From Acidobacteriota bacterium (lineage in GTDB: Bacteria; Acidobacteriota; Blastocatellia; Pyrinomonadales; Pyrinomonadaceae): DNA of 64,000 bases. The notes under the pieces are model-generated. The model saw only the letters and a program-made list of their open reading frames with translations. It searched no databases and was not told the DNA's origin. The stretch spans positions 2,457,001 through 2,521,000 of the forward strand of contig QQUY01000001.1 of NCBI GenBank assembly GCA_003385635.1. Reading direction: 5' to 3'. A program made the translations under genes and the position numbers. Of the stretch, positions 22,826 through 31,199 are shown piece after piece; the first letter of the stretch is position 1, and every line of letters begins with the position of its first letter.

Positions 22826-23119
22826 ATGATCAGATACGACAAGAATAAGGAAACCCTTGAACTGCAGGTGTTTGCGGTTCCAAAGGCCTCGCGCACCGAA
22901 CTTAAAGGGGCGCACGACGGGTCTCTGCGAGTGAAGATCGCGTCGCCTCCCGTGGATGGCGCCGCCAACGAAGAACTGGAGAAGTATTTTGCCAAGTTGC
23001 TGGGAATTGCACGGTCGCGGGTAACCGTAAGTTCCGGAGCCTCTTCACGCAGAAAGACCTTGACGTTCGACGAGATCTCCCCACTCAAGGCAGCTGAGAT
23101 CAGTAAGAGGCTGGCCTAG
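22826..23119 (+). CDS. DUF167 (YggU) family protein
   Basis: 97 residues. The typical motif set is VPKASRTELKGAHDGSLRVKIASPPVDGAANEEL, then GIARSRVTVSSGASSRRKTL. It is a small cytosolic alpha/beta protein of unknown function that closes the yggS-yggT cluster in many genomes. Its stop overlaps the stop of the convergent small membrane protein by 4 nt. Confidence 0.93.
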   Translation: MIRYDKNKETLELQVFAVPKASRTELKGAHDGSLRVKIASPPVDGAANEELEKYFAKLLGIARSRVTVSSGASSRRKTLTFDEISPLKAAEISKRLA

Positions 23120-23331
23120 AGCATTCGCAAGCGAATTCTCTTCACAAGCAAATATGTGAAGAAGATCAGTACAGCGGAAGAAACTGCCATCGGAACGGCG
23201 AGCAGCAGCGCCTCGCGACGCGTCCATTCAGTCAGCCCTTCGAAAAGGCCGGGCAGGAAATGCCAGGCCCCGACAGCTTCAAGGAACAATCCGGAAAGCA
23301 TCAACGCCAGCACGGTAAGATCATTGTTCAT
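23116..23331 (-). CDS. Small two-helix membrane protein
   Basis: 71 residues with two predicted transmembrane helices (about 5-28 and 44-63) and a basic C-terminus KRIRLRML. No family recognised. The strong Shine-Dalgarno GGAGGT 5 nt before the ATG argues that it is a genuine gene, and it faces DUF167 tail-to-tail with overlapping stops. Confidence 0.6.
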   Translation of the reverse strand: MNNDLTVLALMLSGLFLEAVGAWHFLPGLFEGLTEWTRREALLLAVPMAVSSAVLIFFTYLLVKRIRLRML

Positions 23332-23505
23332 CTACACCTCCAATTTCATCGCATCAATTGCACAAGATCGATCTGAATCCGGTGTGACGAACAGGTAAAT
23401 TCTTTGTGAACCATCTTGTTTGCGTGTCGAAAAATCTGCGTGATATATTTCCTGTTTTGCGGAAGCCCGCTTCCTGAACCTAAATCAGATAAAGGAATCT
23501 CAAAA

Positions 23506-24246
23506 ATGTCCGGACACTCTAAATGGCATAGCATCAAGCACAAGAAGGGAGCCGCAGACGCGAAACGCGGCAAGATCTTCACGCGTCTAATCCGCGAAAT
23601 AACTGTTTCTGCACGGGAGGCGGGGGGCGATCCGGATATGAATCCGCGCCTTCGAAAGGCCGTCGCGGATGCTAAAGCCGCGAACATGCCGGCGGACAAT
23701 ATCGACCGCGCAATCAAACGCGGAACCGGCGAGATCGAAGGTGTTTCGTACGAAGAGATCACGTACGAGGCTTACGGACCCGGAGGCGTGGCGATACTTA
23801 TCGAGACAATGACGGACAATCGCAATCGCACCGTAGCAGAGCTAAGACATTTGCTTTCAAAGAATAACGGGAATCTCGGGGAATCAGGCTCGGTGGCCTG
23901 GATGTTCGATCGCAAAGGATATCTGGTCGTTCCAAAGGAACAGAAGTCCGAAGATGAGCTGTTCGAGATAGCGATCGAAGCCGGGGCCGAAGATATGAAG
24001 GACGACGACTCGAACTTCGAGATCTTCACGGCTCAGGATGTTTTTGAAGATGTGAAGAAGGCGGTTGCCGATGCAGGGATCGAACCTGATGTCGCTGAAG
24101 TGTCGATGATCCCGCAGAACTACGTCAAGCTCGAAGGCCCGGACGCCCAGGCGATGATGAAGCTTTACGAAGCGATCGACGACCACGACGACGTCCAGAA
24201 TGTCTATTCAAACTTTGATATCGATGAAGAAGATCTCACGGCGTGA
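23506..24246 (+). CDS. YebC/PmpR family transcriptional or translational regulator
   Basis: 246 residues from the ATG at 23506, where [23 protein letters not shown] is the invariant YebC N-terminus; the ORF extension to 23416 is spurious. The motifs [31 protein letters not shown] and [12 protein letters not shown] are present. Proteins of this family are described as DNA-binding regulators and, more recently, as factors easing ribosome stalling at proline stretches. In many bacteria yebC sits next to ruvC, as here (205 bp upstream of ruvC). AAAGGAATC upstream gives a plausible ribosome-binding site. Confidence 0.96.
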   Translation: MSGHSKWHSIKHKKGAADAKRGKIFTRLIREITVSAREAGGDPDMNPRLRKAVADAKAANMPADNIDRAIKRGTGEIEGVSYEEITYEAYGPGGVAILIETMTDNRNRTVAELRHLLSKNNGNLGESGSVAWMFDRKGYLVVPKEQKSEDELFEIAIEAGAEDMKDDDSNFEIFTAQDVFEDVKKAVADAGIEPDVAEVSMIPQNYVKLEGPDAQAMMKLYEAIDDHDDVQNVYSNFDIDEEDLTA

Positions 24247-24450
24247 GATCAGTTCCAAGTTTCAATTTCCGAAGTCCGGAACTGCGTTCCGGAATCTCAA
24301 ACTCCACATATCAGATCTCATATCTCTCTTGACTCGAAACTTGGAGCTTGGAATTTGGAACTTGAAACTTTCTCATTTTCGCCAATGTAACAATCCAATC
24401 TTTGAAATCTGGAGTTTGGAATTTGAAATTCAAGAACGAATTTCTTGACT
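24246..24450 (+). repeat. Degenerate heptamer arms between yebC and ruvC
   Basis: Directly after the YebC stop come imperfect 7-nt units (AGTTCCA AGTTTCA ATTTCCG). About 60 nt later the reverse complement orientation appears (CTTGGAG CTTGGAA TTTGGAA CTTGAAA). A third run (CTGGAGTTTGGAATTTGAAATT) sits just before ruvC. The two arms could pair as a long imperfect hairpin. Confidence 0.65.
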
Positions 24451-24451
24451 T

Positions 24452-24925
24452 ATGCGAGTCCTAGGAATAGATCCCGGTAGCGAGGTGCTCGGATGGGGCA
24501 TCCTCGATGGCGGCCCCCTTAAATACAGGGGCGTCGCTTACGGTGTCATCAAGCCCGGTCGTAGGGCCGCATTCCCTAAGAGGCTTTCGACGATCCACAA
24601 CGACCTGCTCGAGGTCATCGAGAAATACCAGCCGGATATACTCGCGATCGAGGAAGCGTTCTTTGCCAAGAACGCGAAAGTAGCTATCAAGCTAGGCCAG
24701 GTCCGCGGCGTCGTGCTCTTGGTCGGCGAATCATCCGGGCTTGAGATCGTCGAATACAGCCCGAGACTTATCAAACAGACGATCGTCGGTTACGGAAACG
24801 CGGAAAAGCTTCAGGTACAGGAGATGGTCCGCGTGCTCTTAAAACTCGAGAAGATCCCCGAACCCCACGACGCCGCCGACGCCCTCGCCACCGGTATCTG
24901 CCACTTTCATCACTGCACGCCGTAG
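24452..24925 (+). CDS. ruvC: Holliday junction resolvase RuvC
   Basis: 157 residues, standard size. The catalytic acids are in VLGIDPGSEVLGWG (Asp7), LAIEEAFFAKN (Glu at about 68) and PHDAADALATGICH (Asp pair near 141). RuvC is the dimeric endonuclease that cuts Holliday junctions with RuvAB during recombination; ruvA/ruvB are not in this window. The TAG stop is the first part of a 9-nt repeat array, so the gene end merges with the repeat. Confidence 0.96.
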   Translation: MRVLGIDPGSEVLGWGILDGGPLKYRGVAYGVIKPGRRAAFPKRLSTIHNDLLEVIEKYQPDILAIEEAFFAKNAKVAIKLGQVRGVVLLVGESSGLEIVEYSPRLIKQTIVGYGNAEKLQVQEMVRVLLKLEKIPEPHDAADALATGICHFHHCTP

Positions 24926-25283
24926 TCTGTTGAGACCGTTCAGTCTGTTGAGTCTGTTGAGTCTGTTGAGTCTGTCGGGTCTATTGAGTCTGTCGGGTCT
25001 TTCGTAGCGACAGCGTATCGGTCATAAGCGTTTAGCCGTGGGGCAGCCCGAAGGGCGCAGCCCACGGAATCAGTCGCCCCACCATCTTCAGCCGCGTAGC
25101 GGCGAAATCAAACGAAGGTCGCCCCTCCGGGGCTTGGAAATCTATCTCTGCCCGTACCCGGGACTGCGCCTGCGGCTTGTCCCGGGCTAACCTCCGTAGC
25201 CCCTTCGGGGCAAAAACCCTTACACTCAATAGACTCACTCGACTCAACAGACTCAATAGACTCAATAGACCCAATAGACTCCC
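24924..25283. repeat. Inverted nonamer arms flanking a palindrome cluster (ruvC-kgd gap)
   Basis: The 423-bp gap has no gene. The left arm (24924-25010) repeats GTCTGTTGA-type 9-nt units starting in the ruvC stop. The right arm (25223-25283) repeats GACTCAATA-type units, the reverse complement orientation. Between them are at least four compact palindromes: CCGTGGG...CCCACGG (25036-25067), CGCCCCTCCGGGGC, CCCGGGA...TCCCGGG (25157-25186) and GCCCCTTCGGGGC (25199-25211). Confidence 0.8.
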
Positions 25284-25348
25284 TGAAACGGGTGCTGTAA
25301 TATTGTAGTTTCGGTTAACAGCAATATTTTTCAGCTTCGGAGACCATC

Positions 25349-28300
25349 GTGAGCGAAAAGACAACGGACATTTCGGCGATCATAAAGGATAGTTTTGGCG
25401 CAAATGCCAGTTACGTTGAGAGCCTGTACAAACGTTACTCAAGCGACCCGGACCTAGTCGACGACTCGTGGAAACGGTACTTTAGCGGGCTAGTCGAAGC
25501 GGGAAACGGCGCTGCAACAGAACAGGCGCCAAAACAGACCGCGGAGACCTCTTCAGGCGCTTCCCAGACTGCTGCCCAGCCGGCGCCTGCAAAGGAACCT
25601 GACCGGGCCGAAAGTGAGGTACGCGAAGGTGTCGAGGCGAAGGCCATTTTCGGCCCTTCCAAGATAATCGTCGAGAACATGGAGGAAAGCCTTTCGGTCC
25701 CGACGGCCACCTCAGTCCGTAGAGTCCCGGTCAAGATCCTCGAAGAGAACAGAAGAGTTATAAATGACAACCTTATTGCCCGCGGTATGGGCAAGGTGTC
25801 GTTTACACATCTCATAGGTTGGGCGATCATCAAGGCGATCCGTGAATACCCGGCGATGAACGTGGGATTTGGAGTCGTCGACGGCAAGCCCTCGCGATTG
25901 ATCAGCGACAGCGTGAATTTCGGCGTCGCGATCGATATCGAGAAGAAAGACGGATCGAGAAACCTGCTTGTTCCGAACATAAAGGGAGTCGACAAGATGG
26001 ACTTCCTCGAGTTCTTTAACGCCTTTAACAACACGATAAAGCGCGCACGGTCCGGCGAACTTAAACTCGACGATTTTCAGGGAACTACGATCACGCTTAC
26101 AAATCCCGGCACGATCGGCACCGTCGCGTCAAATCCAAGGCTGATGGCCGGCCAGGCAGCGATCATCGCGACCGGTGCGATCGAGTTCCCTGCCGAGTAT
26201 CAGGGGATGACCTCGGCGGCACTTTCCCAGCTTGGGATCAGCAAGATCATGACGGTGACAAGCACTTATGATCACCGCGTCATCCAGGGTGCCGAAAGCG
26301 GATTGTTCCTTGCGAAGATCCACCAGTACCTGACCGGCAACCACCTCTTCTACGACGAGATATTCAGTGACCTTGAGATCCATTATCCGCCGCTTCGATG
26401 GGCTGAAGACTTCAACCCTTCCCTTCTGGGAAGCGACTACCAGCGGGAACAGGTCGTAAAACAGGCTAAGGTCCTTCAACTGATCGACGCCTATCGAGTA
26501 AGGGGTCACCTTCTTGCGGACATCGACCCGCTGAACATGACCGAGCATACGAATCGCGAACTCGATCTTGAGAACTTCGGCCTGACGATCTGGGACCTTG
26601 ACCGCGAATTTATCACCGACGGGCTTCACGGAAAGGAGACATCGACGCTTCGGGAGATCCTTTGGGTACTTCGCCGCGCTTACTGCGGAAAGGTCGGTAT
26701 CGAGTACAGGCACATTCAGGATGTCAACGAGAAGAAATGGCTGCGCGAGAAGATTCGACAGCAGTTCGTCGACACCGAGCCGCTCGACCCGAACATCCAG
26801 AAGGAACTTCTTCGCAAGCTGATCCAGGCCGAGCAGTTTGAACAGTTTCTGCACCGTAAGTATTTGGGACAGAAGAGGTTCTCGCTCGAAGGATGCGAAA
26901 CGCTGATCCCGTTACTTGACCAGTTGGTCGAGATCTCATCGGTTGGGGGCGTCGAGGAGATAATGATGGGAATGGCCCATCGCGGCCGCCTGAATGTGCT
27001 CGCGAACACCGTCGGAAACTCCGAGACCGGGGATATGGCGGAAAGGATCTTTACCGCGTTCGAAGGGACTGCACATCCGAGCTTCCCTGCAGACGAAGGC
27101 GATGTGAAATATCACCAGGGAGCGAGCGGGAAACGAACAACCAAGACGGGCAATGAGATATCGATAAGGCTCTCTTGCAATCCGTCGCATCTGGAGTTCG
27201 TCGACCCGGTCGTCGAGGGCATGGCGCGGGCGCGTCAGGACCAGATGCTTTTAGGCGACGACGAGAAGAAGGAAGAGGTGATAGACCGTGTTCTTCCGAT
27301 CCTCCTTCACGGCGACGCCGCGTTCGCGGGCCAGGGTATCGTGATGGAGACTCTTCAGCTTGCGAACCTTCGGGGCTATAGAACCGGCGGCACCATTCAC
27401 ATTGTAGTAAACAATCAGATAGGGTTTACGACTGCACCCGAAGCGAGCCGCAGTTCGATCTACTCGACCGATGCGGCGCATATGACGCAGCTTCCGATCT
27501 TCCACATAAATGGAGATTCTCCAGAGTCTGCGTGGCGAGTCGCGAAGATCGCGCTCGAGTACAGGCAGGAATTCAATAAAGACGTCGCGCTCGACCTGGT
27601 AGGTTTCCGCCGTCTTGGCCACAATGAAGGCGACGAGCCGAGCTACACCCAGCCACTGATGTACCAGAGGGTGAAAGAGCATCCCGGCGTACGGGATATT
27701 TATGCTCGTGAGCTTATCCAGAGCGGCGTCCTGACCGAAGAAGAAGTCAAGGCGATGACCGACGAGGTCGTATCGAAGTACGAATCGATCCTCGAGAACG
27801 CCAAGAAGATCGCGGAAGAGCGCAAGAAAACGCCCGAGCTCGCTCCGCCGATCGAGGAAGAGGACGGCTCGGCGGTTCTCGATACCGGCGTGCCGCTGGA
27901 CACGCTAAAAGAGGTTACAAACAAGATCTCGATCGTCCCGGAGGACTTCAACGTCAATCCGAAAATGGTCGGCCAACTCGGCAGACGAGCGAAAATGGGT
28001 TCCGGTGAAAGCCCTATGGACTGGGGATTCGCGGAGGCAATGGCATTCGGAACGCTCGTCCTGGATGGTAAGGTGGTTCGGCTCAGCGGACAGGATTCGG
28101 GCCGCGGAACTTTCTCGCACAGGCATTCACTGCTGTACGACACGCAGACGGGCGCGGTGTGGTGCCCGCTCGCGGAGCTGCGCAACAGTGACACGCCCGA
28201 GGCGAGGTTCCACGTCTTTGACAGCTCCCTGTCCGAAGCCGGAGTCCTAGGGTTCGAATACGGATATTCGACCATCGAACAGGACGCTCTTGTTATATGG

Positions 28301-29059
28301 GAGGCGCAGTTCGGTGACTTCTCGAACGGAGCCCAGGTCATAATCGACCAGTACATAGCGGCTTCCGAAGACAAGTGGAACGAGAAATGCCGCCTTGTGA
28401 TGCTTCTGCCTCACGGATACGAAGGCCAGGGCCCGGAACACTCTTCGGCTAGGCTCGAACGGTACCTGACACTTTGTGCAGAAAATAACCTGCAAGTCTG
28501 CAATCCGACCACGCCTGCACAGTATTTTCATATGCTTCGCCGCCAGGTAATGCAGGAAAGTGTTCGGCCGTTGGTCGTGATGACGCCGAAGAGCCTTCTA
28601 AGACTCCCGGCAGCGACATCGGACATCTCAGAACTCAGCTCAGGAGGTTTCAAGCCTGTGATCGAGGATACGAAGATCGAGGCTGCGGACAAGGTGGAGA
28701 GGCTTCTGATCTGTTCGGGCAAGGTGTTTTACGATCTTGATTCGGCACGTGATGAAGCAACCGCTGGAACCGTTGCGATAGCGCGGCTCGAACAGTTCTA
28801 TCCGTTCCCTAAGACGGGTATTGAAGAACTTGTTTCGAGATTTAAGAATCTGAAGGAAGTTGTGTGGGTTCAGGAAGAGCCGAAGAACATGGGTGGCTGG
28901 ATGTTCGTCGCGCCGAGGTTGAGCGATCTGTTCGCCGGCGCGATGCCGGTTTCTTACGTGGGCCGCGAACCCTCCGCATCGCCGGCTACAGGAAACTATA
29001 TCGTGCACGAGCTTGAACAGAACAAACTTCTGAATGAAGCGCTCGGCATTGACCATTGA
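25349..29059 (+). CDS. kgd: Multifunctional 2-oxoglutarate decarboxylase/dehydrogenase E1 with fused E2 catalytic domain
   Basis: 1236 residues with a GTG start. Residues about 1-45 are the OdhA/E1 N-terminal segment, followed by an Ala/Pro/Gln-rich linker. About 120-340 is a dihydrolipoyl-acyltransferase catalytic domain with the active-site TYDHRVIQGAESG. The rest is a full thiamine-diphosphate E1 (MGMAHRGRLNVLAN and GDAAFAGQG...VVNNQIGFTT for ThDP/Mg binding). There is no lipoyl domain, as in mycobacterial Kgd/SucA fusions, so lipoylated E2 must come from elsewhere. It acts in the TCA cycle on 2-oxoglutarate. It is monocistronic as far as can be seen, and its last codons (ATT GAC CAT TGA) are part of a heptamer array. 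Confidence 0.95.
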   Translation: MSEKTTDISAIIKDSFGANASYVESLYKRYSSDPDLVDDSWKRYFSGLVEAGNGAATEQAPKQTAETSSGASQTAAQPAPAKEPDRAESEVREGVEAKAIFGPSKIIVENMEESLSVPTATSVRRVPVKILEENRRVINDNLIARGMGKVSFTHLIGWAIIKAIREYPAMNVGFGVVDGKPSRLISDSVNFGVAIDIEKKDGSRNLLVPNIKGVDKMDFLEFFNAFNNTIKRARSGELKLDDFQGTTITLTNPGTIGTVASNPRLMAGQAAIIATGAIEFPAEYQGMTSAALSQLGISKIMTVTSTYDHRVIQGAESGLFLAKIHQYLTGNHLFYDEIFSDLEIHYPPLRWAEDFNPSLLGSDYQREQVVKQAKVLQLIDAYRVRGHLLADIDPLNMTEHTNRELDLENFGLTIWDLDREFITDGLHGKETSTLREILWVLRRAYCGKVGIEYRHIQDVNEKKWLREKIRQQFVDTEPLDPNIQKELLRKLIQAEQFEQFLHRKYLGQKRFSLEGCETLIPLLDQLVEISSVGGVEEIMMGMAHRGRLNVLANTVGNSETGDMAERIFTAFEGTAHPSFPADEGDVKYHQGASGKRTTKTGNEISIRLSCNPSHLEFVDPVVEGMARARQDQMLLGDDEKKEEVIDRVLPILLHGDAAFAGQGIVMETLQLANLRGYRTGGTIHIVVNNQIGFTTAPEASRSSIYSTDAAHMTQLPIFHINGDSPESAWRVAKIALEYRQEFNKDVALDLVGFRRLGHNEGDEPSYTQPLMYQRVKEHPGVRDIYARELIQSGVLTEEEVKAMTDEVVSKYESILENAKKIAEERKKTPELAPPIEEEDGSAVLDTGVPLDTLKEVTNKISIVPEDFNVNPKMVGQLGRRAKMGSGESPMDWGFAEAMAFGTLVLDGKVVRLSGQDSGRGTFSHRHSLLYDTQTGAVWCPLAELRNSDTPEARFHVFDSSLSEAGVLGFEYGYSTIEQDALVIWEAQFGDFSNGAQVIIDQYIAASEDKWNEKCRLVMLLPHGYEGQGPEHSSARLERYLTLCAENNLQVCNPTTPAQYFHMLRRQVMQESVRPLVVMTPKSLLRLPAATSDISELSSGGFKPVIEDTKIEAADKVERLLICSGKVFYDLDSARDEATAGTVAIARLEQFYPFPKTGIEELVSRFKNLKEVVWVQEEPKNMGGWMFVAPRLSDLFAGAMPVSYVGREPSASPATGNYIVHELEQNKLLNEALGIDH

Positions 29060-29189
29060 CCATTGACCATTGACCATTTATTCATGGCCGGAATACGATC
29101 GGAGATTATCGGTTGTCTGACTCCTGACTGCTGACTTCTGACTTCTGACTTCTGACCCCCTGACTTCTGTCTCCTGTCTCTGACTGATT
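29048..29189 (+). repeat. Two heptamer arrays between kgd and capA-like gene
   Basis: The last kgd codons start a run of ATTGACC units, three full copies plus ATT, so every unit contains TGA. After about 40 bp a second array of CTGACTT-type units occupies 29116-29186 and reaches the ATG of the next gene. Confidence 0.85.
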
Positions 29190-30344
29190 ATGATCTTCAG
29201 CAATACCTTCAGATCACTCGCCGCCGCTGTAACGCCCCTTCTGTTCCTTGCCTGTTTCGGCTCCCAAACAGTTGATGTCGACGCTAACAAGACCTCGCTG
29301 CTCAGTGAACCGCCGCCTGCCGAGAAGGCCGAATCGATCTCGATCGCCGCAGTCGGCGACATAATGTTAGGTTCGACATTTCCCAACGAATCGCGAATGC
29401 CCCCAAATGACGGAGCAGACTTGCTTGACCCCGTGTCCGGAATCCTTAGATCAGCCGATATCGCCTTCGGAAATCTCGAAGGACCGCTTGCGGACTCAGG
29501 CGCATCGACCAAATGCAGGCGAGGCAGCACCAGATGCTTTGCCTTCAGAATGCCGACACGGTATGCGGCTCATCTCAAGGAAGCGGGATTTGACGTGATG
29601 AGCGTCGCTAACAACCACGCAGGTGATTTTGGCGCTTCAGGCAGGCGTACTACCCGCGAGACGCTTGACGGGCTCGGCATTCTTCACGCGGGGAGTGACA
29701 GCGGAAGGTACTCGACTGCCTTTTTGACCGCGGGAGGCAAGAAGATCGCTTTCATAGCGTTCGCAACGAACTCGATCTCACTCAACGTCAACAACCTTTC
29801 GGCGGCGCGAGCGGCTGTCGAAAGAGCCGACAGAAGCGCCGATATCGTCGTCGTCTCGTTTCACGGCGGTGCGGAAGGCTCGGCGGCGAAACGGGTTCCG
29901 AACAAGACCGAGATCTTCTATCGGGAAAAGCGAGGCAATCTGCCTCTGTTCTCGAAAACCGTGATCGACGCCGGCGCAGACCTGGTGCTCGGACACGGTC
30001 CACACGTTCTCCGCGGAATGGAGATCTACAAGGACCGTTTGATCGCGTACTCGCTTGGAAATTTTGCGACCTACGGATGGTTCAGGCTAGAGGGCGACAC
30101 CGCGGAAACGCTTGTATTGACTGTAGATATCGATCCGGAAGGCAAGTTCCTGAAAGGTAAGATCCATCCATTCGTTCTAGAAGGCCGCGGCATCCTGACC
30201 GAGGATACGTCGGGCTCGGCGATCAGAACTATCCGCACGCTTTCTACCCTTGACTTTCCAGAGTCCGCACCCTCGATCGACGAAGACGGCTCGATCTTGT
30301 ATGACGCCTCCTCCAGGGCAAGAAGGGTCTCTGAAGATAATTAA
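29190..30344 (+). CDS. CapA/PGA-cap family metallophosphatase-like lipoprotein
   Basis: 384 residues. The signal sequence ends in a lipobox (LLFLAC), so a lipid-anchored location is predicted. The CapA signature blocks are SIAAVGDIMLGSTF, IAFGNLEGPLADSG, MSVANNHAGDFG, VVVSFHGGAEGS and VLGHGPHVLRGMEIYKDRLIAYSLGNF. Together they form the calcineurin-like metal-binding fold used by poly-gamma-glutamate capsule proteins. No pgsB/pgsC partners are present, so a role in capsule making is not supported and the substrate is unknown. The start is set close behind a heptamer array, with no obvious Shine-Dalgarno. The TAA stop leads straight into another array. Confidence 0.85.
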   Translation: MIFSNTFRSLAAAVTPLLFLACFGSQTVDVDANKTSLLSEPPPAEKAESISIAAVGDIMLGSTFPNESRMPPNDGADLLDPVSGILRSADIAFGNLEGPLADSGASTKCRRGSTRCFAFRMPTRYAAHLKEAGFDVMSVANNHAGDFGASGRRTTRETLDGLGILHAGSDSGRYSTAFLTAGGKKIAFIAFATNSISLNVNNLSAARAAVERADRSADIVVVSFHGGAEGSAAKRVPNKTEIFYREKRGNLPLFSKTVIDAGADLVLGHGPHVLRGMEIYKDRLIAYSLGNFATYGWFRLEGDTAETLVLTVDIDPEGKFLKGKIHPFVLEGRGILTEDTSGSAIRTIRTLSTLDFPESAPSIDEDGSILYDASSRARRVSEDN

Positions 30345-30440
30345 CAGGGATCAGGGATCAGGGATCAGGGATCAGGAGAAAGATACCACTTTGAACTTTG
30401 AATTTTGAACTTTGAACTTCGAACTTTCGAAATTGAACAT
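30342..30440. repeat. Heptamer arrays between convergent capA-like and exported-protein genes
   Basis: CAGGGAT units (about five copies) begin immediately after the TAA of the CapA-like gene. A second array of TGAACTT-type units (TTTGAACTTTGAATTTTGAAC...) fills 30388-30440, towards the end of the convergent gene. Confidence 0.85.
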
Positions 30441-30473
30441 TTAGTTCGAGCCGATCCCGTATCTTCCCGCGCG

Positions 30474-31199
30474 TCAATCCTTTCTTGATTTCTCGATCCT
30501 TTCGACAAGTCGTCCGGCGTGGTTGCGGGCAATAAGCGGAATGCGTTCGTCGTCCTGTAGCTTCCTGAGATACGGAAGGAGTTGTTCCGGATCTGATATC
30601 GAGTCGCGGCGAATATACGAGTCGATCGATTTCATAATCCGGGGAGCCTCGAGAGGCTGGTTCTTGCGGGCGACCTCCATATCGAAGACCCATATGAATT
30701 GATTGCTGATCTTCTTGTATTCGTCGGTAAGATCCTTCGCCTTTGAGTTCTCAGTCCAGTTAAACGAATCAGTTCTTTTCACTCCGTCTCTGTTGACGGT
30801 CAGGGTCATCGTGCCCAAATGTCCGTAATCTCGCTCCTCGGACTGATGCCTTACGCCGTCGGATAGGTATGCCAGCTCTCCCCACAACGCTTCCAGGCGC
30901 TCCATTATGTGCGCGGAGATCTGGATCGACTCAGTTTCGTCCACCTCGAAGTCTTGTTTTTTGAACCATATACGGCCGTTCCCTTTTTCATCGTGTTCGA
31001 TCTTGACGTGCGAAACGATGAACTTCGGGTTCTCGAATTCGTAGGCAAACACCGGCTCGAACGGGAAGTTTGGCTTTACTTCACCAACATCCGTATCGGC
31101 AGGTCTTGAGTTTTTCTTTTTGGAGGGAGTTGACTGGGAAAAGGCGATCGTGGCTGATAGAAAGAGAAGCAGGACCGCAATGCTAATCGAACCTGACAG
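30474..31199 (-). CDS. Exported protein overlapping the 3' end of smc, start codon unclear
   Basis: About 240 residues. A hydrophobic segment followed by AFSQS (SISIAVLLLFLSATIAFSQ) is a convincing signal peptide. The mature part has no family I recognise; it contains 'KKNQPLEAPRIMKSIDSYIRRD'-like charged helices. The frame is open far into smc, but no ATG, GTG or TTG lies near the signal peptide. The closest options are CTG at 31199 (used here) or ATT at 31187 overlapping the smc TAG. Arg-Arg-Ser just before the CTG would make a better n-region, so the real start may be upstream and non-canonical. Translational coupling to smc is likely in either case. Confidence 0.55.
   Translation of the reverse strand: MSGSISIAVLLLFLSATIAFSQSTPSKKKNSRPADTDVGEVKPNFPFEPVFAYEFENPKFIVSHVKIEHDEKGNGRIWFKKQDFEVDETESIQISAHIMERLEALWGELAYLSDGVRHQSEERDYGHLGTMTLTVNRDGVKRTDSFNWTENSKAKDLTDEYKKISNQFIWVFDMEVARKNQPLEAPRIMKSIDSYIRRDSISDPEQLLPYLRKLQDDERIPLIARNHAGRLVERIEKSRKD

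Noticed and set aside
25032-25364. 110-residue ORF in the ruvC-kgd gap
   Set aside because: It translates the palindromes and nonamer repeats (SLLSLLSRVSLLS), so it is repeat-derived.
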